From positions 9,951,878-10,015,877 of the forward strand of contig LR746264.1 in assembly GCA_902729315.2 (NCBI GenBank): DNA of 64,000 nucleotides, written 5' to 3'. Under the pieces are notes generated by a model. It was given only the letters and a program-made list of their open reading frames with translations, did not search any database and was not told the DNA's origin. Within the stretch, counting starts at the first letter, position 1. Each line of letters starts with the position of its first letter. This document shows positions 33,736-46,415 of the stretch, piece by piece. The stretch comes from Spirodela intermedia (taxonomy: Eukaryota > Streptophyta > Magnoliopsida > Alismatales > Araceae). The position numbers were made by a program, and so were the translations under genes.

Positions 33736-34797
33736 GCCGATCTGTTTTCAGAGGGAGAAATAAAGACTTTCCTCTCGAGTTCCACTACCAGCCCTAAACT
33801 GGGTTGAACAAGATTAATTTTTTAAAATTCACCGTATTTTTCTAATTCTATTATCGCAGGTTGATCGTGGGGCGAGGGTTTGAACCTGCCTTGAACCATT
33901 TCTTGAGCGAGATAGGACCATCACAGTTGTAGCCATCATTTTCTTCTGGAAGTTCTTCTGAAGGAGATTTTGCAACATCTTTCACCGCTGGAATCTTACG
34001 GCCCTTACAGATGTGGGTCTCGCATTGAACAGTCTCGCATCTTTCACCGCTGGAATCGTACGCTGGGTTCAGATTTCCTGCAAACTGTATGACGAATGAT
34101 CATGCGATTTTGACGAAATTGGCATTCAAGATGGCGTCTATCCACGAAAGAATGGATGGAGTAGAACACCTCTGTACACCCCTATTGACCTTATTTCACC
34201 CGTTTCCGTCCGATAGCTCCAGATTTGCGCGGTATCATCCGAGAACCCTGGCTTCAGCAGGCTGGAAATTATCTGTTTGCGTTATGGCCCGCGTGGTGGA
34301 TGGTTTGAAGGGCAAATGTAGGCTGCGCCCGCTCGATTGGGTCCACAGGACGATCACGGGGCCCTACGACCCATTCCCTCGGCCAATGTCGGCGTTGCCC
34401 TGCTCATTGGGAGTAACGTTGACGGGGCATTAACAATATTGGGTGCTACATGGCGGCCACGGAGGAGGGGACTACACGGCCTATAAAATCTTAGAAGATG
34501 GGCGGAGGCAGAGCATCCAAGTGGGTCCCACTATGGCGGGGGTGCCTTCTCGCCGCCGGCCTTCCCTGAACAGGCGGAGCTATTCCGGCACCGTACGTCC
34601 CCATCTTCAATGCTCCGCCTTCCTCGGTGGTGGGCGGAGAGGGGGGCGCAGCTGATTGAATGCGGAGAAATTTAGATCGGCATCGGTGACGGGGCCGGTG
34701 TATTCCAGCTGCCGGGCTCGCCCTCCCTGTTCGTCTGATGTCAGAGCTCTAGCCCTTTAGTCGATCGCTGGAGGGGCCGTGATTGAGCCGCGCGCCG
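33736..34797. other. Upstream region of the GT14 gene
   Basis: It contains a short direct repeat (catctttcaccgctggaatc at about 33974-33993 and 34039-34058), GGGCCC/TGGGCC motifs near 34340-34365 and the TATA box noted separately. No gene is seen. Confidence 0.4.
34482..34488 (+). promoter_or_regulatory. Candidate TATA box of the GT14 gene
   Basis: TATAAAA about 310 bp upstream of the ATG, inside a GC-rich stretch; it would give a 5' leader of about 280 nt. Confidence 0.4.
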
Positions 34798-37700
34798 ATG
34801 AAAAGATCCCACCGCCTCGTCACCGGCGTTCCCCTGCAGAGGAAATGCCTTCTCCTCTTCTCGCTCATCGCTCCGGTCCTCATCCTGTCGCTCGTTCTCG
34901 CTGCCGCCCTCGGCCAATCAAGGCTCCTTTTGTCGCGCGAATCGTCTTATTCTGCGGCGGGGCAGCTCCCCAGGTATCTGCCGAAGCTGGCGTACTTGAT
35001 CTCCGGCACCCGTGGGGAGGGGGCAAGGCTCCGTCGCCTGCTCCAGGCTGTGTACCACCCGAGCAATTTCTACGTCGTCCACATCGCCGCATCGCCGGAT
35101 GAGTGGGCGGATCTGTGGCAGTACGTGGCGTTGGAACCCGTCTTTCGAGCGCACGACAACGTCCTAGTAATGGCCGCCGACACGGTCAGCGAGAAGGGGC
35201 CGACGGTAGTGGCTTTCACCTTGCACGCGGTCGCAATCCTGCTGAGGAAATCCGAGAACTGGGACTGGTTCATCAATCTGAATGCCGCAGATTATCCTCT
35301 CATGCCTCAAGATGGCAATATTTCTTTCCCTTCTCTCTGTGCCATACTCTTTTTTGGAATATCCTGTGAAATGTCGGTGGAGACTTCTTTTTTTTTCTAG
35401 TTTCAGTCAGTCAACACATAATCCTTATCATCATGTATCTTCTACGCATCCACACATTTAGATAGCAGAGAATTTTTGTCGGTGATTTCAGTCATGGAGC
35501 TTTCCAAAAATTAGGGAACTTGTTGGCATTAGTACGATCAAACAAAGGTTTTGGATCTCTCCAACTGGTGAAGAACTTAATGCGTCCGAACATATCTGCA
35601 GTAATAAACAGTTTTTTTTCGATTGTTTCAAGATACATCTTCATTAACTGGTTATCTTTTTTTCTATTAAATGTAGATGAAAGAGAAGTCTTTAATCTTT
35701 ATTTTCTGTTCAATTCATGACATCCTTGCAATTGAATATAGCCGCATGAAGGTGTCGATAATAATCTCAACCAGAGGCATAGTCTGGCAATAATAATTCA
35801 TACTTCTTTCTTTTATCCATGTTAGGCAATTTCTGTACATCTTTGGTGGCTCTCTGACGTTTCTCACTTCTGTACGTTCTCTTTACTGCAGATCTTATCC
35901 ATATTTTCTCCTACCTTCCCAGGGATCTGAATTTCATTGGGCACACGAGTAAAATTGGGTGGAAAGAGTGAGCATGGCATTTCTACTTTCTCTTAGGATG
36001 TAGTTTTTATACTTTGCATTATCTGAACATTTGGCGACTCTTGTTTCTTTTTCCATGCATGAAGGTTTGAAAGGGTGAGGCCCGTCATTGTCGATCCAGC
36101 CTTGTATGATTCAAACAAAACGGAGGTGTTTTGGGCTAAAGAGAAAAGAAGTGTGCCTTCTTCTTTCAAATTGTTTGTAGGTATGGCTTCATGATTAGCT
36201 TTTGATCTTTTGTAGTATTGATTGCATGCCAAAATCATCATAAATATTTATACTGTTTCTAGGCAATCTGTGGGATTAGAACAATGGTTCTAAAATCAAC
36301 ATTAAATGTTCCTCATGAGAGATTAAATAAATCAGCAGGTACCATTTTTCCCGTTATTCAAAGAGATGGATAAAATGCTTTGAAGAGATTTCGTTTTTGT
36401 GGAGTAAATATAAAATGTTGGTGGTGCGGAATCTTCCTAGGCTTGTACAAAACGCTATTTTTCTCTTGTTCCATTTGCTTTAAGTTTGGGTTTTCTGACC
36501 GATGTTATTAGTTTGAAATCCAGAATAAAGATATTTGGGTAGCTCGATATTTTTCGGTTTTGACTCTTTTGTGTTTGGTAAGCAGCATGATAAGAACTCC
36601 GTGTTCGCAGTAGGTGAGAACACTTAATAATTTTCTTAATGCCTAATTTAGTGAAGAGAGTATTCCTATGTTGTTAGCATGAATATTTGTACTTGAATTT
36701 TAATTCTATATAACCTTGGGATTGTGTTTGTCTATAAATGGTAATATGTTGCAGAAATCATTTTCGACCTGTTTCAACAATAGTTTCAAAGAACGTCTGT
36801 AAGCAATCATAAGTTCATCTCTTCCAATTCTTTGGTTGAAAATGTTTTCTTTTTTTTCTGGATTTGAGGAGGCATTATGGAGCATACAATGACGTCTTCT
36901 TTCTCAATATCTTTAAGTAGTTGTCTCTGCATCTTTGTGAATGCTCTTGCCCACAGAGTTTTGAAACTGGTTTTAAACTCTGTCGTGGGGTTTGTGCTTG
37001 GGGTGGTGGGTAACCCCAAAAAGATATTATCCTCGGGCACTTATCTCTTGAGTTTAGTGATGCCAGTAGTCAGCGGCGGACCATTCGTTCTCTTTCTTCC
37101 TCAGATTCTTTTCATTTATCATTTTTTCCCTCCCCATGCTGCCAACTGTGACAACATGATGTTCTTATGTTCTGCAATGTGGAACACTCTGATTACCTGC
37201 CCATTTTTGCCATCCTTGGTTTTTTCACATGGAGAGAGAGGCTGGACGTGTGTTCTTCATGGCTTCACTATGAGTTATCAGATCCAGAAAGCGGCTATTT
37301 GTGTCTTTTGGCTTGATCTTGATCCTAGGCAGTTGATCTTGGAAACAGATGGGTTTTGGGTACATTAGTAGCTGGGGCTTTCTGACTGTCAGAGACTGGA
37401 TCTCTTGCCACTTATTAGCATCTGAGGGTATTGAAAACTAGGAAAGAAGGGATCTTTACCCCCCCCCCCCTTTTCCTGGTTGTTCTATGTCATTACATTC
37501 CCATATCTTCACTCCCTCTCTTCTCCTTGTCCCCAACCAACCTGAAACCTTTAGGCCCAGTAGATGCCACAGACTCTGTTGAACCTTGCTCATCTCCAAA
37601 ACTGTCATTTCACCTTCTGTCCTGGCTTGTACTGCAGATGAAGATTTAATAAAGTGCTTTATTGTGTGATTTTGGTTCATATAATGCTCATCGTATGATT

Positions 37701-38645
37701 GATCTTCCAAAGGTTTTTGGGTATTTTTCCTGTTTTTCTCGTGAATAATGAAAAGAATTTGCCCAGTAAGTGAATGCCATATCCATCTTTGCACTCAGGT
37801 ATTCCTCTTTCTCTCGCTGAATGCCATAGACATGCGTGTATCTTGTGACGTAGAATGCTTTATGAATGCGTTGACTTGACTCTCTGGTAGTTACTTGGGT
37901 AAGAAATCCCGTCCATCTTAATTGACCGAATACTCTGCATTCAGCTCGCTCTAGCATAATCCCGCTAGGATTTATCCAGATTCATGAGGCAGAAAACGAG
38001 AAAATATGGTAAATTCCCAGTTATGGATGGCCTCGTGAATAAATCAGACACTGCAACTTTGGTCAAACTTATATGCCAGTAACTTATAAATCAGTCTTCT
38101 GTGATTTGGTCTCAGGGCCGCCCTGGATGGTGTTGACTCGCTCTTTCCTAGAGTTCTGCATCTGGGGCTGGGATAATCTCCCGCGAACCCTTCTGCTGTA
38201 CTACACCAACTTCTTGTCATCTTCGGAGAGCTACTTCCACACCGTCATCTGCAATTCCCAGGAGTTCCAGAACACGACCGTCAACCACGGACTGAGGTTC
38301 ATGTCGTGGGGAAATCCGCCCCAGCACCAGCCCCTCCCGTTGGGGTTGCACCATTTCGACCTCATGGTGGAAAGCGGGGCGCCCTTCGCCCACAAGCTCC
38401 TCCCAGACGACGCCCTCCTGGACAGGATCGACCGCCAGCTTCTGAGACAAGCCGACGGCCGTTTCACGCCAGGCGGCTGGTACCGGAACGGCTCCACCGT
38501 AGGGGTCCGCCGCCGCGGCCGCGGCCGCAGCCGGGGAGTTCGCTATCAACCCATCCTCCGGCCCACGGTGGGCTCGGCCCGGCTGGAGAGGTTACTGGTG
38601 AAGCTGCTCGATCCCGAACAGTTCAGGGCCCAGCAATGTGAGTAA
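34798..38645 (+). CDS. Beta-glucuronosyltransferase GlcAT14-like (GT14), 4 exons
   Basis: A 412-aa type II Golgi membrane protein of the core-2/I-branching (GT14) family. Plant GlcAT14 enzymes add glucuronic acid to arabinogalactan-protein glycans. Exons are 34798-35314, 35892-35967, 36065-36180 and 38116-38645. A basic N-terminus and one hydrophobic anchor (about residues 17-39) precede the catalytic domain: LPKLAYLISGTRGEGARLRR, NFYVVHIAASPDEWADL, NWDWFINLNAADYPLMPQDD, LNFIGHTSKIGWKEFERVRP, PPWMVLTRSFLEFCIWGWDN, LPRTLLLYYTNFLSSSESYF and HTVICNSQEFQNTTVNHGLR. The expected DxxxP-type loop and C-terminal RLERLLVKLL are present. The first intron begins with GC rather than GT (AGATG|gcaata); the family-conserved junction QD|DLIH leaves no GT option. 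The start is the ATG at 34798. Confidence 0.92.
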
Positions 38646-38883
38646 CTTCTGCGGGAGTTCGCTGTGTAGAGAGTTTGAAAAGATTGGATGCCCTCGCATG
38701 TTTTTCAAGCGTATGCCGGGGGAAAAAATCATGGGCACCTGCCTCACGAATCAAACTGGTAGATATTCTAATATTGAAGTAGAGATCGAAATGAAGTTCA
38801 ACACAAAGTCAACGGGGAGCTACTGAGAAAGAAGAATAGGATAGATGCGCATGACAGGGTCCTCTATTGGAAAAGGAAGAGTT

Positions 38884-41800
38884 TTAGTCGACCTCCTCAA
38901 TCTTTGGCCCGGGGCCGGAGCCACTGCTGCCGGCGGCAGGGGGCTCGCCGTCCTCATCCATGCCGTCGCCGGCTCCCTGGTACATCTTGGCGATGATCGG
39001 GTTGCAGATGCTCTCCAGCTCCTTCATCTTGTCGTCGAATTCGTCGGCCTCGGCCAACTGGTTGCCGTCCAGCCAGCTGATGGCCTGGTCGATGGCGTCC
39101 TCGATTTTCTTCTTGTCGGCGGCGGGGAGTTTGGAGGCGATCTTCTCGTCCCGGATGGTGTTCCTCATGTTGTACGCGTAGTTCTCCAGGGCGTTCTTCG
39201 ACTCCACTTTCTTCTTGTGCTCTTCGTCCTCGGACTTGTACTTCTCCGCCTCCTGGACCATCTTCTCGATCTCCTCCTTGCTCAGCCGCCCCTTGTCGTT
39301 CGTGATGGTGATCTTGTTCTTCTGCCCGGTTGTCTTGTCCTCGGCGGAGACGTTCAGGATGCCGTTGGCGTCGATGTCGAAGCAAACGGTGATCTGGGGG
39401 ACGCCCCTCGGCGCCGGAGGGATGCCGGAGAGCTCGAACTTGCCCAGGAGGTTGTTGTCCCTCGTCCTCGTTCTCTCCCCCTCGTAGACCTGGATCAGGA
39501 CGCCCGGCTGGTTGTCGGAGTATGTGGAGAAGACCTGCTCCTTCTTGGTGGGGATGGTGGTGTTCCTCGGGATCAGGACGGTCATCACTCCTCCAGCCGT
39601 CTCCAGGCCGAGGGACAGAGGGGTCACGTCGAGCAGCAGCAGATCTTGCACCTTCTCGTTCCCTTCGCCGCTCAAGATGGCGGCCTGGACGGCTGCTCCG
39701 TACGCGACGGCCTCGTCGGGATTGATGCTCTTGCAGAGTTCCTTCCCGTTGAAGAAGTCTTGGAGGAGCTGCTGGACCTTAGGGATCCTAGTGGAGCCGC
39801 CCACGAGGACCACGTCGTGGACGGTGCTCTTGTCCATCTTGGCGTCCCTCAGGCACTTCTCCACGGGCTCCATGCACTTCCTGAACAGATCCATGTTCAG
39901 CTCTTCGAATCTGGCCCGGGTGATGGTCGTGTAGAAGTCAACGCCCTCGTAAAGGGAGTCGATCTCGATGGTGGTCTGGGCGGTGGAAGAGAGGGTTCGC
40001 TTCGCCCTCTCGCATGCTGTCCGCAGTCTCCTGAGGGCCCTGGGGTTCCCACTGATGTCCTTCTTGTGCTTCCTCTTGAATTCCTGGACGAAGTGGTTGA
40101 CCATCCTGTTGTCAAAGTCTTCCCCGCCCAAGTGGGTGTCCCCGGCCGTCGCCTTGACCTCGAAGATGCCCTCTTCGATGGTGAGGAGGGAGACGTCAAA
40201 TGTGCCACCACCCAGGTCAAAGATGAGGACATTCTTCTCCCCTACACTGGTGGCCTTCTTGTCCAGACCGTATGCGATAGCAGCTGCAGTGGGCTCGTTG
40301 ATGATCCGCATCACGTTGAGACCAGCAATGACGCCAGCATCCTTGGTAGCTTGACGCTGGGAGTCGTTGAAATACGCAGGCACAGTGACCACGGCGTTCT
40401 TGACGGTAGTGCCCAAGTACGCATCAGCGATCTCCTTCATCTTGATGAGAACCATGGACGAGATCTCCTCTGCGGCAAACTCCTTCTCCTCGCCCTTGTA
40501 CTGGACGACGATCATGGGCTTGTCCCCAGGCCCGGAAATCACCTTAAATGGCCAGAGCTTGATGTCGCTCTGAACAGATGCATCGGTAAATCTTCGGCCA
40601 ATTAAACGCTTGGCATCTGGATAACAAAAGAAAAGTTAAGATGAGTAGAAGAAAACATCCCACGCCAAAAAATAGGTAGCATAGCTCGATTGGCAGGGAT
40701 ACATAATACAATGCTAGCCTAATGACGGAAGTCGATAGCATAGATCAGTTAATAAGAAAAGAGAATTGGCGTAATTCAGATGGCATACTCGATCGACACT
40801 TGTGAGAACAATTTTATCTCTCTCATCTGATAACTGGCCTTATCTCATTTTCAAAAAATATCAATAGAGAATGTTCACACATAATCAATGATAGTAATAA
40901 TAGTGAGAAAAAAATAATATTGAGACATTCAACATAATCAAATCATGATAGGAGATACTTGGATAATAAATGAAAGTCGTCACACAGTACAAAGTCGTCG
41001 CGTTACGAAATAATAAGTTTTTAAAAGGACCTCCAGATATTCCTAACGATAGATATAAAAAATTCAGAGCATTCTACTTGTGGAATAAACATATATGTAG
41101 AATACTGTAAACAGTAGACAAATTGAAACGAGTTTCAGTCGTTGGATCGAAAGAAAATAGATGATATTTTCAAAGGAACCCTAAGAACAATGATCTAATT
41201 GGTCAATATATGACGGCAGAAAATCTATTTCGAGAAAAAAGAGAAAGCCATATACGTGATCCTTCCCTCGAGTTTTATAGAATGCTTCTACATAAACTAC
41301 TCGGACCAACCAGCAGCAACCGACCTCTTAGAATATGAACATAAAACGACTAACTTAGTCGTCGAAGAATAAGGAAACGGGTCAGCTCAAAGAGAGTCAA
41401 GGCCGGTGACGTCTCGAAAACTACGAAGAACGAATTTTCGTTCGGAGTCCTTGGAATCTTCCGATAACTTTCGGCTCCTGATCAGAAGTATGAAGGACGC
41501 ATCATGATAAATCAAGCCAAAAAACGTTGAACGGTAAAACATCAGACATAGTGACGATCTAAAACCTTCTACGCCATATCCATAGCAATGAAGAACCCAT
41601 TAGCTCGATTTGAGAAAATGGCGGCTTGAGTGCAATAGAAACATTAGATCCATGATCGACACACAGAATAATAAAGAGATCTTAGCCACGGGAACCATCA
41701 ACGTACTCACCAAAGACAGTGTTGATTGGGTTCATGGCCACCTGATTTTTAGCGGCGTCTCCGATGAGACGCTCGGTGTCCGTGAAGCCGACATAGGAAG

Positions 41801-41924
41801 GCGTAGTCCGGTTCCCCTGGTCGTTGGCGATGATCTCTACTCTGTCATGCTGCCACACCCCGACGCACGAGTAGGTGGTGCCGAGATCGATGCCGATCGC
41901 CGGCCCCTCACCCTTCCCAGCCAT
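38884..41924 (-). CDS. HSP70: Cytosolic HSP70, copy 2, 2 exons
   Basis: A 648-aa HSP70 whose gene has the same structure as copy 1: exon 1 is 41924-41711 (214 bp, the same length as copy 1) and exon 2 is 40616-38884, with a 1094-bp phase-1 intron. All three HSP70 signatures and the terminal EEVD are present. The C-terminal tail differs from copy 1: it lacks the [15 protein letters not shown] stretch and has [19 protein letters not shown] instead. A 1-kb block of exon 2 (about 40236-39235) is nearly identical in DNA to copy 1, while exon 1 and the start of exon 2 differ at many synonymous sites. Its stop codon lies only 238 bp from the stop of the convergent GT14 gene, so their 3' UTRs may overlap. 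Heat-shock elements and a TATA box lie upstream. Confidence 0.97.
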
Positions 41925-42043
41925 CTCCCTCGGAACAAATCAAAAGTGAAGGAGCGAACGTTGAGAGACAGAGAGAAGAGAAGAGGGCAACCACCGAGCA
42001 CTAGGGTTAGAGAGGATCTCCAGTTGATGCAGACGAGGGAGAT

Positions 42044-42095
42044 GATATAGGAAGCGTGAGAGAGAAGAGAAAAAGGTCGGCTTCTGGAAAGTTCG
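42044..42095 (-). promoter_or_regulatory. TATA box and heat-shock element of HSP70 copy 2
   Basis: On the minus strand TATATC (42049-42044) lies about 120 bp upstream of the ATG. About 32 bp further upstream, 42081-42095 reads cTTCT-gGAAA-gTTCG on the plus strand: three contiguous alternating 5-bp heat-shock units, followed by an imperfect fourth (GGAAAGAAC). Confidence 0.7.
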
Positions 42096-44219
42096 GAAAG
42101 AACGAGTCCAGCCGCCCGATCATTTTTTGACGGTCGCGATCCGTCTCAAAACGAGCAACCAATCGGTGCATTTAAATGATTAAGCTATTTTTTAAAATAC
42201 ATCATTTTTTTGGGAATTTTTAATTAAAATCCTCGTCTTTGTCTAAAATGAGCATTTAATATGTTTGTGTGATCTGATAATGAGGGTTGACTAAATGGCC
42301 TGGACGTTGACAAACTCGTGCCACGTTGATGTGCCCAGGAACTAATTTGTTCGGCTTTCAGCCCGAATAAAAAATAACGTATAATGTAATTATTTGTTAT
42401 CTTGTGAAAATTATTGTGATGAATTTGTCTCAACCGTGATTAGTCAACGAGCATTCCTATTTTTGGTAACCGATCTTTGTGTCGTCAAGGGTGTCCCGGA
42501 CAACGCGTGCTATAACTGACTATTATATTTACATGTCCAAATTATAATGGTCAACGGAACACATATGGGCCGATATACATTGGGCCATATTAGGCTTCTC
42601 TGGGGCTTCGCTAGGGCTTCGCTAACCCCACCCGTGGGCTGTGATTTCCTTTTCAGGGAAAGGAAGAAAGAAGAGGCCCAATTTATGTTGGGCCGTTCAG
42701 CGGCGCTGTGTCGGTCCATAGCGACGGCCTTTTCTGGAGTTGGGCCCACTGTCGGTCGCCTTCACCAGTGAGGTGTCATTGGGGATATCGGCCGTCCGAT
42801 TACTGGGCCCTCACCTCAACGACGCTATCATCCCCCCGAGAAGCACAACATGTCATGATGGGCGGGGCCCATCGATCAGAGGGTTCAGATGGATCGTGGG
42901 GCTGGGGGGTCCACCTGCCGGCGCAACTAGATAGAATAAGGAATGAGGGCGGCGATCCAGAATCGTTGGTTGGGCCCACACGAGGACGGCGCCGCTTGCA
43001 TCTTCTGGGCCACAACCATCCGGACTCGAATTTTCAATGCTCCACTCGAGTCCAGTGATCGTGTCGACCAGGTAGCTCGCAGCATTTTTATATAAAGTAC
43101 AGAATTTTATTTACGTCAAATTTAGGATAAAATTAAAATTTATTTTATAAACTCGTTCAATTATTCTATCTTCTGATTAAAAAAAAATATGACGTCAAAA
43201 GGGTATTTTTCTTTTAATTTATTGTATTAACGTTCTCATGTTCATTGGGCATTGTTTTTGGCCACGAGTCACCTTCTCTAATGTGTGAAATGACAAGCAT
43301 TAACGGATACATCCAGTAATTCATGCTATTTTAAATAATAATAATAATAATAAAGGGCTTGGTTGCTAACACCTCGTAGTTTAGAAAGTTCACGTGTACT
43401 AGCCATGGGATTCAAGCAGGTGCAGTAGAATTTCAGCAAATTATTTAAATTAACACAAAAAAATAATTTTAATACAATTATAGGGTTTGAATGGTGACGG
43501 GTTCATTACAACAGTATGTTAACGTCTATTTTTTTGTTTTCTTATATGTGGGCAACTATGAAAGAGAGTTTTATACACACACATTTCACCATGATCACTT
43601 AGTTCAGTTCAGGTATTGGGTTAATTCAATTAAAAATTAAATATCATCAACTTATGCATGGGCACTTTTATATTCAGCGGGACATAATTAGTGCTTAATT
43701 ATTTCAACAAAGTTCAAACATAATAAATGGGATGTATTCCCAGTATTTGATCAGTAGATCTGATGGTTTATTAAAGTCATTTAGTAGTCTAACGCAAAAT
43801 GGTATTGGCTAGTCTGATTTTTAAATAATTATTTATTTTTACCAATTAATGAAAAAATGGTATTAAAGTATTTAGATAGTCTTCTCGTTAGGGTTTCCGT
43901 GGGATCTCCTTCAAGAGCTATACTTTCTCCAGTTTTTTAATGCCCACTTTCATGCATAAGCAGCCACTAACCTTGGAAGAAGCTTCTAGGTTAAGGAACC
44001 ATGCTCTGCCCAGTAGGGAATATACAAGAAAAGAGTGACGAACAAAAATGATTAGAATTTCAGGCTTCTCAGCACCCTCCCCTTTACTCTCTCTCTAACT
44101 CGCATCTCAGCCCGCAGAGACCCTTTCTTCTCCCTGCGGCACCTTGCGGACGTGATTCTCCGGACAACACCCTCGGAGCCATCTTCTAGACGAAAAGGGA
44201 AAGACGAAGATCGCCGGCC
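42096..44219. other. Intergenic region between HSP70 copy 2 and the Dof gene
   Basis: Divergent 5' regions. 42540-43020 is GC-richer, with many GGCCCA/TGGGCC motifs (TCP-type site II-like). 43080-43900 is very AT-rich with an AAT microsatellite (about 43336-43352). The last about 170 bp is a CT-rich leader of the Dof gene. No further gene is seen. Confidence 0.4.
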
Positions 44220-45425
44220 ATGGTTTTCCCATCTATTCCAGTCTATGTAGATCCGCCCAACTGGAACCAGGTGAATTTCTCCTCAGCTGCTTCCCTTCAT
44301 CTTTGCCAATGGTTTTCTTCGTGAAGAAAGCGTGATGGAAAGGGAAGAACAAAGAGAGCCAAATATCCTCACGCTTTTTTTATCTTCTGCTGCTGAATAT
44401 ACAACCGATTTCTCGTCTCCAACCTCCCTTTTTCCGAAATTTTTCCTCGAGCTTTGGATGACGGTGTTGATTGTTTTGGTGCACAGCAACCGATCCGTCA
44501 TCAGGCAATTGGCGGCGCCAGCGATGGGGGCGGCGGCCACAGGCTTCCACCGCCGGCGCCGCCCCGTCCAGAGGGCTCCGTTAGGGCAGGTTCGATGACC
44601 GACCGGGCCCGGCAGGCAAAGCTTCCGCTGCCGGAACCGGGGCTCAAGTGTCCGCGGTGCGAGTCCACAAACACCAAGTTCTGCTACTTCAACAACTACT
44701 CCCTCTCACAACCCCGTCACTTCTGCAAGACCTGCCGACGCTACTGGACGCGCGGGGGAGCCTTGCGGAACGTCCCTGTAGGCGGCGGGTGCCGCCGCAA
44801 CAAGCGCAGCAAGGGGGCCGGCGGTTCCAAGTCCTCGACTTCCTCCACCGACCGGCATTCGAATGCCTCCACACCAAGTACGATCCCAGCCACCAGCGGC
44901 ACCAGTGCAATCCCCTCCAACCTCCCACCGCAGCCAACCCTTCCTTTCTTCACGTCTTTGCACACCATGCCGGCCTACACTGGGTTGGCGAACATGGGAT
45001 CAAGTTTCGGTGGGATCCAGCCTGTCGATGCAGTGAACTTTCAGACGGGGGTCAGCTCGAGCGCCGCTATTCTGGATCAGTGGAGACTCCAGCAGGTCCA
45101 CCAGTTCCCTTTCATGGGGGGCTTGGAAACACCGCCTCCGCCACTATCGATGGGGCTGTTCCCGTTCGATGGGCAAGGTGTGGTCGGTGATGGAGCGGGA
45201 TACTACGCCGGACAAACGCAGGATAACTCGTCGGCCGCGGTGCCCAACGCCCACCCAGCACCCGTTAAGGGCGATGAGGAAGCAGGAGAGCTCACTCTTC
45301 GCAGACACTATCTGGGCATTCCCAAAAACGATCAGTTCTGGGGGGATGGTGGCGCCACCGGCAGTAGCAGCGTCTGGGCGGATATCTCCGGCTTCAGCTC
45401 TGCGTCCACCGGGAACATTCTATGA
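44220..45425 (+). CDS. Dof zinc-finger transcription factor (Dof2.4/Dof5.1-like), 2 exons
   Basis: A 329-aa plant-specific transcription factor. A tiny first exon (44220-44270) encodes [17 protein letters not shown], a start conserved in the Dof2.4/Dof5.1/Dof3.6 group. After a 216-bp intron, exon 2 (44487-45425) encodes the rest. The Dof finger has the pattern CX2CX21CX2C with cysteines at residues 72, 75, 97 and 100, inside [20 protein letters not shown] and [20 protein letters not shown], followed by the basic [11 protein letters not shown]. Dof proteins bind AAAG cores. The C-terminal part is Ser/Thr/Pro-rich, contains a WxxxQ-like [16 protein letters not shown] stretch, and ends in a Trp-containing acidic-to-neutral tail (FWGDGG ... 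[14 protein letters not shown]), probably for activation. The founder member of the subgroup is not determinable here. Confidence 0.93.
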
Positions 45426-46415
45426 TCCCTGACCGTGGAACATGCCATCTATCAATCCTTCAGTGACAATATACACACCTTGGAAGCTCAGTTTTTGCCG
45501 CGGCTTCGAAGACAGGAGTACTGCACCAGTGGGGAAATGTTGAGTCCATTTCAGCGGTGAAGAACCTGGGGAAACGGAGGTAGGATTCTAGGCTTCATTC
45601 ATTTCGGTTGAAGCTTCTTTCTTTTTTCATGTTAATCTTCCGGGGGGGTGGGGGGTGGGGGTGGAGGGTGGGGGTGGAGGTGTTCTATAGCATATTTTAC
45701 GAAGAAGTGTGCATCAATACAGGGAGCTTGACATCTGACTGAAAGCTCAGTTGTTGCCAACAGTGGTGTTGGTTTACGGTGATCATGCTAGAGCGTTCCT
45801 GGTGACAGTGAACTTGATATTCAGAGGCATTCCCATAATCCTGAGTCCGTTCCACTTACGATAACCAGCCAATGCAAATGATCTTCGATAATGCTTACAT
45901 ACCATGCAGCTGATGACTTCCTCGCTGAGCATTCTGATCGATAGACTATAATGCGAAAACTATATTGTACTTTCTGTGGGACTAGGTCATGATAGGTTTA
46001 TGGGTGCGTTTAGTGGCTTCTTTCCCTTCACTGATTCTCTCCGTCATCCCCTTCTCTTTACGTAGTATGTTATGGCTGTCACTACTGGTTTGAACGAGTA
46101 TACATGAGTCTCTCTTCCATCTATTGTCAGGCCTTCCCTCTTCTTTTGAATATCAGCACGTAGACTAGATCCCCCTTCCGCTGTTCCATACTGGAGCATA
46201 CGGATCTACCCCAATCTTAAGAGAGCCCGATTCCGGGTTTATCTCCCGAGTCCCGAGTGAGTCAGTTACCTCTTCAATACGGCCTTCTTCTGCGGGGGAT
46301 AAGGTGGGGGAGATCCCAGGAGCTCTTGCAGCGATGCTCCAATGTTGGGGGGAGTGAAGATTTTTCCACGTGAGATATTATGCAGGGACACACACTCAGA
46401 GTTATCATTTTCGAG

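Noticed and set aside
36877-37368. 163-codon frame in intron 3 of the GT14 gene
   Set aside because: AT-rich intronic sequence with hydrophobic random composition; flanking exons splice over it in frame.
38845-40605. A 586-codon open frame on the plus strand across HSP70 copy 2
   Set aside because: It is exactly antisense to HSP70 exon 2; long antisense frames are a known effect of the codon bias of GC-rich HSP70 genes. A shorter version lies opposite HSP70 copy 1 (17139-17849). No independent protein features.
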